Shown: one piece after another, positions 34,605 to 42,826 of the stretch
Numbering within the stretch: the first letter of the stretch is position 1
Layout of the letters: every line of letters begins with the position of its first letter
Assembly (NCBI GenBank): GCA_947254645.1
Contig: CAMYDW010000007.1
Coordinates: 6,339-70,338, forward strand
Reading direction: 5' to 3'
Length of the DNA: 64,000 nt
DNA from: an uncultured Peptococcaceae bacterium
GTDB lineage: Bacteria > Bacillota > Peptococcia > Peptococcales > Peptococcaceae
Translations under genes and position numbers: made by a program
Notes under the pieces: model-generated
Databases searched by the model: none
What the model was told of the DNA's origin: nothing
Seen by the model: only the letters and a program-made list of their open reading frames with translations

Positions 34605-36281
34605 TCAGCTTGGGATCATCCAAGTTAAATGGTACGCTTGGAGATAAGTCAAGATACAAATCAACAAGCAGAAGAAGATACTATACTTCAAGGTAAAGCG
34701 CAACAATTGAGCTTCCTTACCAACCATCCCTACAGCAGCACATGCGATAGAAATTGATTGTGGGGAAATCATCTTACCAGTAACACCACCAGTGGTATTA
34801 ACAGTAACCATCAATACATCAGGTACACCAATTTGTTGTGCAGTAATTGCTTGTAAGTTACAGAACAACGCATTAGATGAAGTATCAGAACCTGTTAAGA
34901 ATACGCCAATCCAACCAATCAATGGAGCCACGAATGGGAAGAAAGTACCTGTATGTGATAATGCCAATGCCATGGTAGAAGCCATACCGGAGAAGTTCAT
35001 GACATAAGCAAATGCCAATACACATCCGATAGAAACAACAGACCATTTCATTTCAACAACAGTTTCTTTTAAAGTTCCAACAACTGCTTTGCCTTGCATG
35101 TGATAAACCAAAGAACCAGCAAGAGCTGCCAAGAAAATAGCAGTACCAGTAGAATTGATAATGTCAAGTTTGAACACTGCTGGCAACAAGTTGGTGCCGA
35201 TAGGTTCAGATTGGCTTACCATTTCGTGCAAGCCTGGGACTTTGAAGAGCAATACAGCACTAGCCAAAGGACCACCAGGTGCAAAGATTTTCTTAAATTC
35301 AGGGTTGGTCCATACAGCAATGAAGAGTACCAACAAGATAAATGGTGCCCATGCACGAACGATTTCGCCTGCGCTATGATGTTTTGCTTCTACTAATTTA
35401 GTTTTAGCAGTCGCTTCACCAGATTCAGCAGCAGCTTCTTCTACAGTCAATACATGAGAAGGTTGCCATTTTTTCAAGAATAAAGCGGTTACAATTAAGG
35501 TTACAATTGCAGAGGTAATGTCTGGCAATTGTGGGCCTAAATATCTAGCGGAGAAGAACTGGGTCACAGCGAAAGTTACCCCAGCAACAACTGCTGCTGG
35601 CCAAGTTTCTTTCACACCACGTTTACCGTCCATCAAGAATACAACGAAAAGTGGCAACCAGAATGCCATCAATGGCAATTGATGCCCAGCCATTTGACCA
35701 ACGAGCACAGGGTCTACGCCAGATACTTGACCTGCAGTGATAATTGGAATACCTAATGCACCAAACGCTACTGGAGCGGTATTCAAAATCATGCAAAGAC
35801 CTGCTGCGTAAAGTGGTTTCAAACCAATCCCAACGAGAAGTGCCGCAGTAATAGCAACTGGTGCACCAAATCCCGCAGCCCCTTCAAGGAATGCCCCGAA
35901 GCAGAAACCTACGAGAATAACAAGAATACGTTGGTCAGCGGTGATAGATAAAATACTATCTCTAATAATTTCAAATTGTCCAGAGTTTACAGATAACTTG
36001 TAAAGGAATACTGCAGCAATGATAATCCATGCGATTGGCCAGAGACCATACATAAAACCATCAATACCAGCAGCCACGACTGTTGGAACAGGCATACCAA
36101 AGGCGAGAACCGCAATAATCATAGCGATTAAAGTGGTTGCCCCCCCAGCAATATGTGCTTTCCAACCTAATACGCCTAGTGAAACAAGGAAAAATACAAT
36201 TGGAATAAGTGCAATCAAAGCAGAAAGCCATACATTGCCTAGTGGGTCATAATTTTGAGCCCATACAGTACTTAACACCAT
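34605..36281 (-). CDS. lctP: L-lactate permease (LctP family)
   Basis: 558 residues with about 13 membrane spans. Family segments include GAFLEGAAGFGAPVAITAALL, NTAPVAFGALGIPII and, near the end, GSDTSSNALFCNLQ and TGGVTGKMISPQSI. It imports lactate with protons. The ATG at 36279-36281 is 7 bases from GGGAGG. Single-gene transcription unit with its own promoter and terminator. No lactate dehydrogenase is adjacent. Confidence 0.95.
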   Translation of the reverse strand: MVLSTVWAQNYDPLGNVWLSALIALIPIVFFLVSLGVLGWKAHIAGGATTLIAMIIAVLAFGMPVPTVVAAGIDGFMYGLWPIAWIIIAAVFLYKLSVNSGQFEIIRDSILSITADQRILVILVGFCFGAFLEGAAGFGAPVAITAALLVGIGLKPLYAAGLCMILNTAPVAFGALGIPIITAGQVSGVDPVLVGQMAGHQLPLMAFWLPLFVVFLMDGKRGVKETWPAAVVAGVTFAVTQFFSARYLGPQLPDITSAIVTLIVTALFLKKWQPSHVLTVEEAAAESGEATAKTKLVEAKHHSAGEIVRAWAPFILLVLFIAVWTNPEFKKIFAPGGPLASAVLLFKVPGLHEMVSQSEPIGTNLLPAVFKLDIINSTGTAIFLAALAGSLVYHMQGKAVVGTLKETVVEMKWSVVSIGCVLAFAYVMNFSGMASTMALALSHTGTFFPFVAPLIGWIGVFLTGSDTSSNALFCNLQAITAQQIGVPDVLMVTVNTTGGVTGKMISPQSISIACAAVGMVGKEAQLLRFTLKYSIFFCLLICILTYLQAYHLTWMIPS

Positions 36282-36325
36282 TTTAAAACCTCCCATTTTT
36301 TTCTTCTATATAATTCCACTGGATT

Positions 36326-36354
36326 AGTATACTAAACTTTCAGAATTTAAACAA
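36326..36354 (-). promoter_or_regulatory. Lactate permease promoter
   Basis: Minus strand TTGTTT (36349-36354), 17-bp spacer, TATACT (36326-36331). The rest of the 36355-36450 gap is AT-rich with no gene. Confidence 0.6.
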
Positions 36355-36450
36355 TAATATTGCTTTTATTCGATTAAAGAGTTTCTTATATCAACAATAT
36401 CAATTTTTTTATAGCTATTCGTTTATTATCAGAACTTTCAATATAAAAAG

Positions 36451-37293
36451 TTATTGACAGGCTTTTATGTCAATAATCACCAGTTCCGGCTTATTGCGAA
36501 TTCTAGGAATCCAAGTTTCAACAGAAAAACCTGTGCTGACGATCAAATGCATTTTTTCTTTCTTTCCTATTTGATAAATGCCTTTTGTATATTTTGGAAA
36601 AAATCCTTGACCGGGTGCAAAAATTCCTTGACGCTTTCCAACGCACCATTGCCCACCATGCGCATGACCAGATAATACCACATGGGCTTTTAACTCTCTA
36701 AAGAGGTCAACCATTTCTGGACGGTGACAAAGCACAATATGGTAATGTCCATTGTCTTCAACCTTCTTAAGAGATTGCTGTATCTCCCAACGCCACTCTT
36801 CTTTTCCAGCAAACGCTGCATAATCTCTTAAACCCAAAATATCAACCATAGCGCCTCGCACTGGCACCCGCTGCATCTCATTATTTAATACGTGAACCCC
36901 ATATCGGCGGATAATATTCAAAACATTTTTTACAGGAAGCTTCTCTTCATTATTACCTGTGACAAAATAAACTGGATGATGCTTGGCAATTTCTTCTAAA
37001 AATCCAAATGATTCTACACCGTATTGATCTGGATCGAAATGATCTCCAGTCACACAAACCAAATCAACCTTCTCTTTCAATACCACTTTTGCCAATGATT
37101 TTCCTGACCACATATCTGAACCACCATGGAAATCACTCACCAAGGCAATACGTAAATCCCCTTGTCCTCTCCAACGATCATCCGGCAGCGTGTATCGCGT
37201 AACAGTCGCATCAAAATCCAGCCAACGCTTTACACGGTGGCTGACCACTGCAAAAGCCGTCCCCAAGGTTGCAAAAATTAATTTGTTTTCCAT
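36451..37293 (-). CDS. Calcineurin-like metallophosphoesterase (YkuE-like)
   Basis: 280 residues with one N-terminal hydrophobic segment (LIFATLGTAFAVV) as a possible membrane anchor. All five metal motifs are visible: SDFHGG, TGDHFDPD, TGNNEE, CHRPE and SGHAHGGQW. The layout fits membrane-associated YkuE/LpxH-like phosphoesterases; the substrate cannot be told. GGGAGG lies 6 bases from the ATG at 37291-37293. It follows the glycosyltransferase gene after a terminator. Confidence 0.9.
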   Translation of the reverse strand: MENKLIFATLGTAFAVVSHRVKRWLDFDATVTRYTLPDDRWRGQGDLRIALVSDFHGGSDMWSGKSLAKVVLKEKVDLVCVTGDHFDPDQYGVESFGFLEEIAKHHPVYFVTGNNEEKLPVKNVLNIIRRYGVHVLNNEMQRVPVRGAMVDILGLRDYAAFAGKEEWRWEIQQSLKKVEDNGHYHIVLCHRPEMVDLFRELKAHVVLSGHAHGGQWCVGKRQGIFAPGQGFFPKYTKGIYQIGKKEKMHLIVSTGFSVETWIPRIRNKPELVIIDIKACQ

Positions 37294-37307
37294 CTCGTTC
37301 CTCCCTA

Positions 37308-37346
37308 TAAAAAAAGACAAGAAAGTGACCTCTCTTGTCTTTTTTT
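37308..37346 (-). terminator. Glycosyltransferase gene terminator
   Basis: Stem AAGACAAGA/TCTTGTCTT (37314-37322 with 37333-37341), flanked by A and T runs, between the glycosyltransferase stop and the phosphoesterase start. Confidence 0.85.
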
Positions 37347-37371
37347 AAATGCTATTTCCAAACCCCTCAAA

Positions 37372-38649
37372 TCATTTCATATCATCAATGGATTTTACAA
37401 CAGTATGTTCAATCGGTTTCCACTCTACTTTTTTAAATAACGCTGCTACTGCAATTGGAATATAGGTAAACATAAATAACGGAAAAGTGAACATTGTTCG
37501 AATTTTCATCCATCTGGAAGCTAAAATATTGTCCCATTCCGTCAGCGTTGTTACAAAGCCAACTAAAAACAATGTCATATAATAAAACAGAAAGCTCATA
37601 CCAATCGCCTGTAAGCATTCTGTTTGCAGCTGGCTATGAGTATCCCCTCTCACAAACAGTTCCGTATAAGCAACCATGATAAAATTGAAGAGAATAACCG
37701 CCAGTGTCAAGAAAAGTGCTGGCATGATGTTCATCATCATATCATAGGAGCTAAACCAGCCTTTTTTAAAGCGCAAGACACTTTTCAATAGATTGCCGCC
37801 ATCTTTACCTAGCACTTGATAAAAGCCCTTCGCCCAACGCAAACGTTGACGCCAGGATTGCGCAAAGGTAACAGGCTGTTCATCGTAAAGCATGGCTTTT
37901 GCCGAGTAACCAATATTTTCAGATGTAAGAACGGTGGCAACAGAAAACTCAATATCCTCTGTCAGCAAATGATAGTTCCAACCATTACGTTCTTTAATGA
38001 CGTCTGTCGCTACCATAAATCCCGTACCACTGATGGCACAGCTATGACCGCGCACGGCTCTTGGACGGTTTAAAAATTCGGCTTCACGCAAAAACCACAA
38101 GCCATAGCCAGAGGAAATCCAGTTTTGTGCATAATTTTTAGAATTTCGATAGCTCGTTGAAATGCGATAGCCACTATCAAAGGTCTTATTCATTTCAGCT
38201 ACATAATTGGCATCCAATAGATTGTCGGCATCAAGAATGATAAATGCTTCATAGTCATTTTTAGGGTCATCTAGTATCAAAGAAAAGGCATAGTTTAAAG
38301 CATAGCCTTTACCAACTTCTTTTTTATTAAATCTTTCAATGACAATACAACCATGCGCCCGCGCAATATCGGCTGTATCATCTGTACAGTTATCTGCGAC
38401 AACAAAAACATCTAATTTATCCTTTGGATAGTTTTGTTTTTGAATGCTCTTACATAACTCACCAATCACATTACGCTCATTGCGTGCTGCAATGAGAATG
38501 GCAAATTTGTGTGTTTTTTTAGCGACAATTTTCTTTTCTTCCTTGGATTTATCCACTAAACCCACTACCAAATAAAACATTTGGTAGGAATAAAATACTG
38601 TAAAAAATATCCCAATGAAGATATTGACGCCATATATCAATCCAGCCAC
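37372..38649 (-). CDS. Family 2 processive-type glycosyltransferase, membrane bound
   Basis: 425 residues. An N-terminal membrane span, then a GT-A domain with the nucleotide-sugar loop VVADNCTDDTADIA, the DxD motif ILDADNLL, TED (LLTEDIEF) and QRLRW, and three or four C-terminal spans. The Q(x)2RW motif is typical of synthase-type GT2 enzymes such as hyaluronan, PNAG or cellulose synthases. It starts at GTG (38647-38649) behind a GGGGGG tract. The gene stands alone with its own palindrome-overlaid promoter, so expression is probably regulated. Product unknown. Confidence 0.9.
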   Translation of the reverse strand: MAGLIYGVNIFIGIFFTVFYSYQMFYLVVGLVDKSKEEKKIVAKKTHKFAILIAARNERNVIGELCKSIQKQNYPKDKLDVFVVADNCTDDTADIARAHGCIVIERFNKKEVGKGYALNYAFSLILDDPKNDYEAFIILDADNLLDANYVAEMNKTFDSGYRISTSYRNSKNYAQNWISSGYGLWFLREAEFLNRPRAVRGHSCAISGTGFMVATDVIKERNGWNYHLLTEDIEFSVATVLTSENIGYSAKAMLYDEQPVTFAQSWRQRLRWAKGFYQVLGKDGGNLLKSVLRFKKGWFSSYDMMMNIMPALFLTLAVILFNFIMVAYTELFVRGDTHSQLQTECLQAIGMSFLFYYMTLFLVGFVTTLTEWDNILASRWMKIRTMFTFPLFMFTYIPIAVAALFKKVEWKPIEHTVVKSIDDMK

Positions 38650-38665
38650 GATTTTCCCCCCATAT

Positions 38666-38686
38666 GTATACTACAGAGTAGTATAC
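38666..38686. repeat. 21-bp inverted repeat on the glycosyltransferase promoter
   Basis: Arms GTATACTAC and GTAGTATAC with a 3-base spacer, perfect. It covers the -10 hexamer, so a bound dimeric repressor would block transcription. It is also followed by the ribosome site at about 38655. Confidence 0.7.
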
Positions 38687-38707
38687 CACGCTCCCCTATT
38701 TTCGCAA
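38680..38707 (-). promoter_or_regulatory. Glycosyltransferase promoter
   Basis: Minus strand TTGCGA (38702-38707), 16-bp spacer, TATACT (38680-38685). The -10 lies in the left arm of the inverted repeat. Confidence 0.6.
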
Positions 38708-38717
38708 TACAAATTTA

Positions 38718-39524
38718 TTATGACAATATTCCTTCATGTTGGGTATTTCCACAAAAAAAATGCTGAAAAACTTTATGTAATTCTTTATCGCCACTGCACA
38801 AAATAGCTGTGCGTTCATTTTGCATCAGCTGGTCTTCTGTAAAAAGCGGGGTGTAAATGCCTTGGACTTCATCAAGAATAACGCCTGAGGCTGCATAATC
38901 CCATGGATAGAGTTTTGATGATAGATAAGCATCGAGTCGTCCCTCAGCTATACGGCACATGGCAAGACTGGCGGTTCCTGATGCACGATGACCGCGCACC
39001 AAGCGACTAACATCATATAAGGGCTTACCCATTTTCCTTGATAATTCATTAAGCGTCCCTAAGCTTACATCCAGCATTGCCTCTTGCACTTTTTTAGGGG
39101 TTCGTGGCATTAACGCATAATGATCCACAAAAGCACCTTGCCCTGCAGTAGCATGATAACAACGCCCCGCTGCTACATCATAGACAACACCCAAAATAGG
39201 CTTTGTATCTTCGTATAAAGCCACGCAAATGGCAAAGTTTTTGCGTTGAGTGATAAAATTTGTAGTGCCATCAATAGGGTCTACAATCCAAGTCAAGCCT
39301 GCGATTTGATTATTTTTCTTTTCCTCTGCAAAAAAATGTGCTTCTGGAAGAATGTTTTGTAAGGATTCACTCAATTGATTTTGAACCCATATATCGCAAT
39401 CTGTCACCAAATTTTGATGACTATTATCTTTATATTTTATTTCTAGTTCAATAGAAGAAAGGCGCTCCAAAAGCGCCTTTCCTGTTGATTGAACAATCTG
39501 TTGTACTTGTTCATCAAAATTCAT
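38718..39524 (-). CDS. Inositol monophosphatase family protein
   Basis: 268 residues with the FIG/IMPase metal-binding motifs: FAEEK (Glu), WIVDPIDGTTNF and WDYAASGVIL. It could dephosphorylate inositol phosphate, PAP (CysQ-like) or a sugar phosphate; the sequence does not decide. It begins 11 bases after the nrdD stop, so it is probably co-transcribed with nrdD. No terminator is visible behind it. Confidence 0.9.
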   Translation of the reverse strand: MNFDEQVQQIVQSTGKALLERLSSIELEIKYKDNSHQNLVTDCDIWVQNQLSESLQNILPEAHFFAEEKKNNQIAGLTWIVDPIDGTTNFITQRKNFAICVALYEDTKPILGVVYDVAAGRCYHATAGQGAFVDHYALMPRTPKKVQEAMLDVSLGTLNELSRKMGKPLYDVSRLVRGHRASGTASLAMCRIAEGRLDAYLSSKLYPWDYAASGVILDEVQGIYTPLFTEDQLMQNERTAILCSGDKELHKVFQHFFCGNTQHEGILS

Positions 39525-39535
39525 ATATAATCCCC

Positions 39536-41917
39536 TTACGCGTGTGTCAAGGTTGTTGTAAATTTGAAAATGTTTGATGCACCCATCAATTGTTCACCAT
39601 TTGGCAATACCAAGGTTGGTGCAGAAACAATGCCAAAGGATTTTGCAAGTTCTGGTTGGTCCTCTGCATAAATCACTTGATATTCTACACCAGCTTGATT
39701 GAGCTGACGAATGGCCATTTGGCAGTTTGGACAGGTATGCGTTGTGAAAAGAATGGCCTTTTCGAGTGTCATCTTATTTGCTTCCTTATCCGCAACCACT
39801 TCATCAAAGGTTAACTCTGCAGCGGTGCCTTTCCACTTCATATGGCTCTGGGTAACATCATAAAGCTTACGGTCTTGATATTCTTGCATCTTCCCATCAT
39901 TCCAGTTCTGAACTGGTCGATAGTAGCCAGTAATACGACTATAGACTTCTGCCTTTTCTCCACAATGTGGACAGGTAAATTGTTCCCCATTCAAATAACC
40001 ATGTGTCTTACATACAGAGTATGTTGGAGACAAGGTATAATATGGCAACTTGTAGTTTTCTGAAATCTTACGTACCAATTGTGCTGCTGCTTTCCAATCT
40101 GGTAATTTTTCCCCAAGGAAAGCATGGAACACTGTACCTGAAGTATATAAGGTTTGTAATTCATCTTGTACATCTAATGCGGAGAAGATGTCTTCTGTAT
40201 AACCAACTGGCAAATGAGAACTGTTGGTATAATATGGTGTATCCCCTTCTTCTGCTGCTGTGATAATATCTGGATAACGCTTGCGGTCATGTTTTGCAAA
40301 ACGATAGGTGGTAGACTCTGCAGGGGTTGCCTCAAGATTGTATAAGTCACCATATTCTTCTTGATAAATTTTCAAACGTTCACGCATATGATTTAAAACA
40401 TCTGCGGCAAAGGCTTGTGTTTCTTCGTGGGTTAAATCTGCTCTGAGCCAGTTAGCATTCAAACCAACCTCATTCATACCAATCAACCCAATGGTAGAGA
40501 AATGATTGCTAAAGTCGCCGAGGTAACGTTTGGTGTATGGATAAAGACCAGCTTCTAATAAGTTGCTGACAACGGTACGTTTTATTTTCAAAGAACGTGC
40601 CGCAACATCCATCAAATGATCCAAACGTGCGTAAAATTCTGTTTCATCTTTTGCCAAATAAGCAATACGAGGCAAGTTGATTGTTACAACGCCGACAGAA
40701 CCAGTGCTTTCCCCACTACCAAAGAAACCACCAGATTTTTTACGAAGTTCACGCAAATCTAAGCGCAAACGGCAGCACATACTACGAACATCGCTTGGCT
40801 CCATATCACTATTGATATAGTTAGAAAAATAAGGCGTGCCATATTTTGAAGTCATTTCAAAAAGCAAACGGTTATTTTCAGTGTCTGACCAATCAAAATC
40901 TTTTGTAATAGAGTAGGTAGGAATTGGATATTGGAAGCCTCGTCCTTGTGCATCGCCTTCAATCATGATCTCGATAAAGGCTTTATTGACCATATCGACT
41001 TCTGGTTGACAATCCCCGTAGGTGAAGTCCATTTCTTTTCCGCCAACAATCGCAGGAAGGTTTTCCAAATCCTTTGGTACCGTCCAATCTAGAGTGATAT
41101 TTGAAAACGGCGCTTGGGTGCCCCATCTGCTTGGGGTATTCACGCCATAAATAAAGCTTTCAATACATTTCTTTGCTTGGTTATAGCTTAACTGGTCTGC
41201 CTTAATAAATGGCGCCAAATAGGTATCAAAGGAAGAAAAAGCTTGTGCACCAGCCCACTCATTTTGCATAATCCCCAAAAAATTGACCATTTGGTTGCAA
41301 AGCGTTGCCAAATGTTTTGCAGGCGCAGAGGTGATTTTTCCTGAGATACCACCTAGTCCTTCTTGGATAAGCTGTTTCAAGCTCCACCCTGCACAATAAC
41401 CTGTGAGCATTGATAAGTCGTGCAAATGAATATCTGCATTTTTATGGGCTGCAGCGATTTCTGCGTCATAGATTTCGCTCAGCCAATAATTTGCTGTAAT
41501 CGCCCCTGAGTTGGATAAAATAAGACCACCCACAGAATAAGTCACTGTTGAATTTTCTTTGACACGCCAATCCTCAACGTTAACATAGCTATTCATCAAG
41601 TCTTTATAGTCTAAAATAGTGGCATTGACATTACGTAATGTTTCATGCTGTTTACGATACAAGATATAGGCTTTGGCCACGTCAGCATATCCAGATTGGC
41701 TCAAGATGCTTTCCACACTGTCTTGAATATCTTCAACGCTAATTAAACGGTCTTTGATCTTTGGTTCAAAATCAGCTGTGACACGTAGACCCAATAAATC
41801 AATAATTTCTGGGGTGTATTCTCTTTGGCATGCCAAAAAAGCCTTCTCTATAGCACCTGTAATTTTTGCCAATTTAAATGGCACGACATTATTGTCACGC
41901 TTCACAACCTGATACAT
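39536..41917 (-). CDS. nrdD: Anaerobic ribonucleotide reductase NrdD with fused glutaredoxin-like domain
   Basis: 793 residues; reduces NTPs to dNTPs with a glycyl radical. In order: N-terminal ATP-cone (about 1-90), the radical-enzyme barrel, a zinc site with CPHC and an upstream Cys, the glycyl-radical loop RITGY near residue 690, then about 75 residues with CPNC at the start of a thioredoxin fold (ILFTTHTCPNC to SAPTLVLPNG). The tail looks like NrdH/glutaredoxin, so the enzyme may carry its own dithiol reductant and not need formate. Formate-independent NrdDs are known; the fusion is the unusual point here. Confidence 0.95.
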   Translation of the reverse strand: MYQVVKRDNNVVPFKLAKITGAIEKAFLACQREYTPEIIDLLGLRVTADFEPKIKDRLISVEDIQDSVESILSQSGYADVAKAYILYRKQHETLRNVNATILDYKDLMNSYVNVEDWRVKENSTVTYSVGGLILSNSGAITANYWLSEIYDAEIAAAHKNADIHLHDLSMLTGYCAGWSLKQLIQEGLGGISGKITSAPAKHLATLCNQMVNFLGIMQNEWAGAQAFSSFDTYLAPFIKADQLSYNQAKKCIESFIYGVNTPSRWGTQAPFSNITLDWTVPKDLENLPAIVGGKEMDFTYGDCQPEVDMVNKAFIEIMIEGDAQGRGFQYPIPTYSITKDFDWSDTENNRLLFEMTSKYGTPYFSNYINSDMEPSDVRSMCCRLRLDLRELRKKSGGFFGSGESTGSVGVVTINLPRIAYLAKDETEFYARLDHLMDVAARSLKIKRTVVSNLLEAGLYPYTKRYLGDFSNHFSTIGLIGMNEVGLNANWLRADLTHEETQAFAADVLNHMRERLKIYQEEYGDLYNLEATPAESTTYRFAKHDRKRYPDIITAAEEGDTPYYTNSSHLPVGYTEDIFSALDVQDELQTLYTSGTVFHAFLGEKLPDWKAAAQLVRKISENYKLPYYTLSPTYSVCKTHGYLNGEQFTCPHCGEKAEVYSRITGYYRPVQNWNDGKMQEYQDRKLYDVTQSHMKWKGTAAELTFDEVVADKEANKMTLEKAILFTTHTCPNCQMAIRQLNQAGVEYQVIYAEDQPELAKSFGIVSAPTLVLPNGEQLMGASNIFKFTTTLTHA

Positions 41918-41997
41918 TTTTTGTCTCTCTCCTTTTAACTATCAATAGTATCCTCGTCACTGCGCATAGACTCAATTTTGAATGAATCATATTTCCT

Positions 41998-42026
41998 ATC
42001 ATATCAAATCATCTAGGGCGCGTCAA
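41998..42026 (-). promoter_or_regulatory. nrdD promoter
   Basis: Minus strand TTGACG (42021-42026), 17-bp spacer, TATGAT (41998-42003). A second TATAAT (42031-42036) without a good -35 lies just upstream. Confidence 0.65.
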
Positions 42027-42033
42027 CGGCATT

Positions 42034-42049
42034 ATACTATATCTTGATG
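42034..42049. promoter_or_regulatory. NrdR-like box A
   Basis: ATACTATATCTTGATG resembles the NrdR box consensus ACACTATATATAGTGT in 10 of 16 positions. It lies 8 bases upstream of the nrdD -35. Confidence 0.4.
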
Positions 42050-42074
42050 CATATTGCCTATTTGTCCAATAAGA

Positions 42075-42090
42075 GAACTATATATACGCT
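42075..42090. promoter_or_regulatory. NrdR-like box B
   Basis: GAACTATATATACGCT matches the core ACTATATATA of the NrdR consensus. It lies 41 bases from box A, close to four helical turns, the phasing expected for paired NrdR sites. Confidence 0.4.
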
Positions 42091-42108
42091 AATAAAATAA
42101 CACCCGTT

Positions 42109-42798
42109 CTATATCCCTCTTAAAAAAGTATTCGGAATATATTGTTGCGCAAGTGCTAAGAGCGCTCTCATTTCTTCTTCATCATAAGCTTCTAAAGAGT
42201 GATTTCTGACTTGCTCTCGATCAACAAAGGACTGTAAAAAATAGCGTTTAGCACCTTTAATCCATTTTGCCATTTCCTCAATATCCGCTTTTTCGTGAAT
42301 ATTTTTTACCACTGTTGTACGAAATTCATAGTCTATGGTGCCATTGATTAAGAGCGTTTTACTTTTTTCAAAAGGTCTAATATCTAAATAGTCAATGCCA
42401 CATGCAATGCCATATTTTTGTGGGGCATGCTTTATATCCATCGCCACATAGTCAACGATATTTTCCTCGAGAATTTTCTCTAAATGATGTGGAAACCCGC
42501 CATTGGTATCAAGCTTAATCTGATAGCCTAAGCCTTTAATTTCTTTGAGAAAATCGATTAATTTTCCTTGTAGCAAAGGCTCTCCACCTGTTATACACAC
42601 GCCATCTAAGATGCCTTGTCGTTTTTTTAAAAAGGCAAGAATCTCTTTCTCATCAATTTGATTAAAAAATGGACCGCGTAGCAATTCACTATTGTGGCAA
42701 TAGGGACAATCCAATTGACACCCACCCAAAAACAACGTGCATGCAACGTGCTCAGGATAATCTAGTAATGTTAATTTTTGAAAGCCTTGTATGTTCAA
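42109..42798 (-). CDS. nrdG: Anaerobic ribonucleotide reductase activase, TTG start
   Basis: 229-residue radical SAM enzyme that installs the glycyl radical on NrdD. The CxxxCxxC cluster is Cys27, Cys31 and Cys34 (GGCQLDCPYCHN), followed by ITGGEP. No ATG fits. A TTG at 42796-42798 with GGAG 9 bases upstream gives the normal MNIQGFQKLTLLDYP start; a further TTG six codons upstream precedes the ribosome site. It lies upstream of nrdD, with a 191-base gap holding the nrdD promoter. Confidence 0.92.
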   Translation of the reverse strand: MNIQGFQKLTLLDYPEHVACTLFLGGCQLDCPYCHNSELLRGPFFNQIDEKEILAFLKKRQGILDGVCITGGEPLLQGKLIDFLKEIKGLGYQIKLDTNGGFPHHLEKILEENIVDYVAMDIKHAPQKYGIACGIDYLDIRPFEKSKTLLINGTIDYEFRTTVVKNIHEKADIEEMAKWIKGAKRYFLQSFVDREQVRNHSLEAYDEEEMRALLALAQQYIPNTFLRGI

Positions 42799-42826
42799 TT
42801 TGATCTTCTCCTTCAACCGCCAATAT

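Noticed and set aside
36355..36450. Small gene between lactate permease promoter and phosphoesterase
   Set aside because: The stretch is AT-rich with no frame carrying a ribosome site.
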